Below, piece after piece: positions 17,349 to 20,507 of a DNA stretch of 20,507 bases (its first letter is position 1; every line of letters starts with the position of its first letter). The notes beneath the pieces were generated by a model. That model made no database searches and was not told the DNA's origin. It saw only the letters and a program-made list of their open reading frames with translations. The translations under genes and the position numbers were made by a program. The DNA comes from Chromera velia (lineage: Eukaryota; Sar; Chromeraceae), in the NCBI GenBank assembly GCA_018398765.1, contig JAHBMJ010000138.1, forward strand, positions 35,089-55,595, in the 5' to 3' direction.

Positions 17349-18263
17349 GCAGAGCGATCAAGCACAGAGGAGAGGCGGAACAGGCGGCCTTGTGGACTGC
17401 CACGCAGAGAGGGACGTGTCTGCTCTCTGTGTACAATCGTGAGTGTGTTACTCATTCACACGTGAAGTGTTTCTGGGGCGAAAGGGTGGGACGGCGGCAA
17501 CTTTGCCTCTCGAGACTTTGGGGTGCTAGATTGTTCGTCATGCGCGACTAGCTTTGAGTAAGGACTTTAAAGTTGAGTGATCATGCAGGATATATAAAAT
17601 GTTTGTGTGAGATGCACTCAAAAAAAGGCAAAGCCGAAGATGCGTCCACGCCAGACTTCATGTCTCCAAAAGAAAACTTGCACGGCGTGCCATACTGTCT
17701 ATACACATGTATGAGCCTATCGGTATGCCATACAGTTCACTCACCAGCCGAGCGAGCTGAAAGAGCGACGCCTGTCTCCTTGGAACAGCCCGGCAATCTC
17801 GGTATCCGAATGTTGTCGTTGCAAAAGGATTGGAGGCGCAAGGACGACCTCCGCGGCCAATCATTGCAAAAGCAAGAGATAGAAACACAGCGGACAGATG
17901 CATTGGTCTATGGCTGCGGCACTTGCATGACTTTGGTGCGCCGATCAAAAATTACGCGTGTCGACGTCTCCGTCTACGTACGTGTGTCGATTGCCTTCGA
18001 AACAACACATGCAGCACTGATTCTTTGCAGGGCCAAACCGGCACTAAGTAAAGAATGAAGAACTTCAACCAGCTGTGATGAGCCATAATCAGGCCTCTTC
18101 TTAGTGAGGTTCGGGTGTTCATAGCACGCGTCCCTCTAGAGCGGCGAGAGATGGCGAGAGCAGGCTGTGCGTGCGTCATCCGTCATGCAGGCTCATGTCA
18201 GGCTCGCAGATTTAGCGTCCGAGTAGGTCCGAGCTAAGCTAGGATTGCATGCATGCATGCATC

Positions 18264-18392
18264 CCGCGCGGGCCGGCGGCCCGGCGCCTATATCGCGGCC
18301 AAAGCGCGGCTCGGCGCCTGCGGCCTATACCGGCAAAAGCGGCCATCGCCATGCAATCGCCGCCTACCGGCCGAGGCGGCCTTCCCAGATCA
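18264..18392. other. GC-rich island
   Basis: About 130 bases of very high GC in otherwise mid-to-low GC DNA. It has repeated short motifs (GGCGCCT, CGGCC, CTATAYCG, ACCGGC) that form many small palindromes. A similar block lies at 20036-20097. Nature unknown; possibly the end of a transposable element. Confidence 0.5.
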
Positions 18393-18421
18393 AAAACTTA
18401 CCAGTATCAGGGGGGTAGGCT

Positions 18422-18500
18422 AAACGACTCTGGAACTGATATGTCAGGACTGACTTTTTTGCTGTATTGTCGCCAAATGACTGTGAAACTGACGTGTCAG
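18422..18500. repeat. 53-bp repeat family, copy A
   Basis: One and a half copies of a unit containing CTGAYRTGTCAGGACTGACT, then TTTTGCTGTATTGTCGCCAA, then ATGACTGTGAAACTGACGTG. The same order occurs at 19205-19290 and 19345-19425. Confidence 0.85.
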
Positions 18501-18567
18501 GACTGTGACGTGAGTGTGGGTCGAGGGGCAAGCAGATGTAAGCGCCTCGACCGACCGCCGCGATCGG

Positions 18568-18829
18568 TGTTACCGCCACGATGATGAGAGAGTCAGTACG
18601 TATGCATACATTGCGGGACCGAGATTGAAAGTGAGCGCGCGCATCGTTGCATGTATTTTAGCCACATGAATTATCAGTCAAGTTTCTCTTGCGTGTGAGC
18701 ATGAGATCAGACTGACAGCAAGCCAGACGCTGGAAATACAAACAGCCTAGACTCTGAACGACGGTCTTTCCAACTAATAAACCTTTATACTGCCTAGACC
18801 ACGTACACATTACAGGTGGTAGCAGAGCC
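18568..18829 (+). mobile_element. LTR and primer-binding site of an LTR retrotransposon remnant
   Basis: A 247-base segment starts TGTTACCGCC (18568) and ends CACATTACA (18814), with TGT...ACA ends. It contains an AATAAA at about 18776. Two bases later comes TGGTAGCAGAGCC (18817-18829). The first 11 bases are exactly complementary to the CCA-containing 3' end of a typical metazoan-type initiator tRNA-Met (CTCTGCTACCA), the usual primer of many Ty1/copia-like and some other LTR elements. No second LTR and no gag-pol reading frame are visible, so the element is broken or reaches past recognition. Confidence 0.65.
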
Positions 18830-19207
18830 CTTGTTCTGACCAAGGGGATAAGAGAGGCGTCGTTCGTTGATTGAGCCCACGTGTTCAGTCGAGAGAACCC
18901 ATAACATATGGTTGTTGGAGCATCAGCACGCAGCTTGTTGTGCAGTTGTTCACGACCAGTCAGGAGCTACAAATCAGTAGAAAACCCTGTAATAAAAGCA
19001 GTAGAACTCAGTAGATTGATGAGAACATTCTTCGATAGAGCCGAAGAAATGTTTGTGTTTGGAGGAAAGATAGAGCGTCTCCGTCTTCAGACATTCAAGA
19101 AAAGTCATACAGACTTTCACGCTGTAATTGTAGAGGTATGTCAACTTGCGAGCACCTTCGATCAGAAGGACTGTTGTTTTTGCTCTATTATTGCAAAAAG
19201 ATTATGA
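18830..19207 (+). pseudogene. possible leader/gag-like remnant after the primer-binding site
   Basis: Directly downstream of the putative primer-binding site. An open frame (18908-19207, 99 codons) contains VIKAVELSRLMRTFFDRAEE, which reads like real protein. It is cut short by the 53-bp repeat. Its position is where gag would begin in an LTR element, but no gag motif (such as a zinc knuckle) is seen. Confidence 0.3.
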
Positions 19208-19290
19208 AATTGACGTGTTAGGACTGACTTTTTGCTCTATTGTCGCCAAATGACTGTAAAACTTAGTGAAACTAACATGTCATGACTGAC
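19177..19290. repeat. 53-bp repeat family, copy B
   Basis: A degenerate half copy (TTTTGCTCTATTATTGC at about 19177) is followed by a clearer copy with GACGTGTTAGGACTGACTTT, GCTCTATTGTCGCCAAATGA and a variant second motif AACATGTCATGACTGACT. Confidence 0.8.
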
Positions 19291-19344
19291 TTTTTCAATC
19301 TTTACTAGAATCTTTATCGATCTTTATGCCTTAATCAGGGCTAA

Positions 19345-19425
19345 AAAACTGTGAAACTGACGTGTAAAAACTGACTTTTTTGCTCTATTGTCGCCACGTA
19401 ACTGTGAAACTGATGTGTCAGGAGT
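19345..19425. repeat. 53-bp repeat family, copy C
   Basis: Contains GTGAAACTGACGTG, GCTCTATTGTCGCCACGTAA and GTGAAACTGATGTGTCAGGA in the same order and orientation as copies A and B. Confidence 0.85.
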
Positions 19426-19429
19426 AGTG

Positions 19430-20205
19430 CTAGGAAAAGGTTCAAGGTTTAAGGTGTAAGGTTCACTTCGAAGTAATGAACCTAAATCAGGTTCAAAAAC
19501 AGGTTCAAAAACAGGTTCACTTTTAATTAATAGAAACCTCATTTTTTCGTATTATTTTATGCCTTTAAATTAGGCTTTAATGCATTTTTAGAACGTTTTA
19601 TTATAGAATCTATGCCTTAGTAGTGTTTTTTAATAGTTTAAATCAATATTTACGCTCACATTAGGTGCTAGTCTCAAGTTATTCACTGTTTATAGTCGAA
19701 AATTAGTAATCAAAAAAGCCTAAAAAAATTGAAAAATGCCATAATTAAATTTATATGATCGTATCAATCATGACAATTACACTGTCGTGCAGACTGCTGC
19801 CAAACAAACTCTATACTTCCTCATTCCTTCAGTGAAGACTGTCCGTTTTGATGCGGGGCCTTACAAGTGGAAAACTTGGTAAGTCACGTGTACTTCTTCA
19901 CTTCTACAATGGTCAGCATGAGTTTTTATGCTGATATATGATGCTGACATATGTTGATATGCGTCTGTCCGACATAATAGATTGAACCGGCTGGGGACAG
20001 TTGCTGTGCGTGTGGCTCCGGCTCTTTATTTCACCTATATCGGCCGTGGGCGGCGCGGGCCTGACCGGCCTTGTGCCAGTGGCCGCGCGTCTGGCCTCCA
20101 AAACAGGTTTAAAACAGGTTCAACAGGTTCAAAACAGGTTTAACAGGTTTACTTTTTCAGATTTGAACCTTTTCTCAATAAACCTTTTCCCAGCCCTAGT
20201 CAGGA
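19430..20205. repeat. CAGGTTCAAAA-type repeats and weak inverted ends
   Basis: CAGGTTCAAAAACAGGTTCA occurs at about 19488-19520. A longer run of CAGGTTT/CAGGTTC units lies at about 20103-20152. The outer ends are weakly inverted: GTGCTAGGAAAAGGTT near 19430 against the reverse complement of about 20175-20201, which gives CTAGGGCTGGGAAAAGGTT. This may outline a roughly 770-base non-autonomous element. The inner CAGGTT arrays are in direct, not inverted, orientation. Confidence 0.4.
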
Positions 20206-20507
20206 GTCTCCGGACTAATAAACAACTCTTATAAAACAAGAAATTTATTTCATACAAAACACACTTTTAAGTTCAATAAGAAAAGGCCAGCATAGGGCAG
20301 TAGCAGCCTGAGGGCATCTAGTACAAAAGGACAAGCTTGTGACAGTGCATGCTCTCGATCAATATATAAAAGTAAAGTCGCCCTATATAATAAAATAGCT
20401 AGTTATATCGACTTATCATCATAAAGTTTAATCTAGGCGATGCACAGTGGTAAAAAAAAAAAAAAGAATAGACATGTCAAGATTTTTTTTTTCTTTTTTT
20501 TTTTTTA
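19530..20507. other. AT-rich intergenic DNA to the window edge
   Basis: No supported gene. 19530-19790 and 20220-20507 are AT-rich. 20036-20097 is a GC-rich island. A lone exon-like stretch with a GTAAGT donor lies near 19797-19877. The last 60 bases are poly-A and poly-T runs. Confidence 0.5.

Larger units (their letters stand above)
17349..18567. other. intergenic DNA, no supported gene
   Basis: Open frames here (for example 17573-18058) are compositionally ordinary, with no recognisable domain or splice support. 17349-17560 may include the 5' flank of the minus-strand exonuclease gene. 18250-18262 is a short GCAT repeat. The GC-rich island and the first copy of the 53-bp repeat fall in the last 320 bases. 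Confidence 0.5.

Noticed and set aside
17573..18058. 161-codon open frame on the plus strand
   Set aside because: No recognisable motif, no splice support, and no compositional contrast with flanking DNA; overlapping frames on both strands are similarly open.

Overview
The window is nuclear DNA of a eukaryote. The evidence is spliced genes with GT...AG introns whose phases match across junctions, long microsatellites, AT-rich intergenic DNA with transposon-like repeats, and one assembly gap of Ns (9132-9177). Pyrimidine-rich, TCTG/TTCC/GT-repeat-laden introns combined with moderate-GC exons look like an alveolate or related microalga (for example a chromerid). That is a weak guess; nothing here fixes the species.

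Layout. (1) 1-676: the last three exons of a plus-strand gene whose product I do not recognise. (2) 677-2429: intergenic DNA, AT-rich with a C-homopolymer patch, followed by the promoter/5'UTR side of the next gene. (3) 2430-13071: the main feature, a plus-strand gene of about 16 exons for the ribosome-biogenesis factor Noc1/Mak21 (CEBPZ, CCAAT-binding-factor family), about 1,160-1,180 aa. It was reconstructed here from homology-like blocks and matching splice phases. Its introns hold most of the window's microsatellites, a 28-bp minisatellite and a duplicated 5' splice site. (4) 13072-15281: AT-rich intergenic DNA with two inverted-repeat elements, a fold-back element at about 13467-14231 and a hAT-like MITE at about 14338-14890. 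(5) 17348-15282, minus strand: a four-exon gene for a divergent DEDDh 3'-5' exonuclease of the REXO4/ISG20 type, about 464 aa. (6) 17349-20507: gene-poor DNA with an LTR plus primer-binding site of an LTR retrotransposon (18568-18829), a 53-bp repeat family in three places, two GC-rich islands and CAGGTT-type repeats.

The two recognisable genes converge on each other. Both belong to families that act in pre-rRNA processing/ribosome assembly: Mak21/Noc1 in 60S pre-ribosome maturation, and Rex4-type exonucleases in pre-rRNA processing. That proximity may be chance. I found no bacterial operon, CRISPR array, tRNA or rRNA gene, and no clearly novel multi-gene system. The points most worth a second look are the tandemly duplicated splice donor in intron 8, the two alternative readings of exons 5-6, the frequent GTC-type donors and the transposon remnants.
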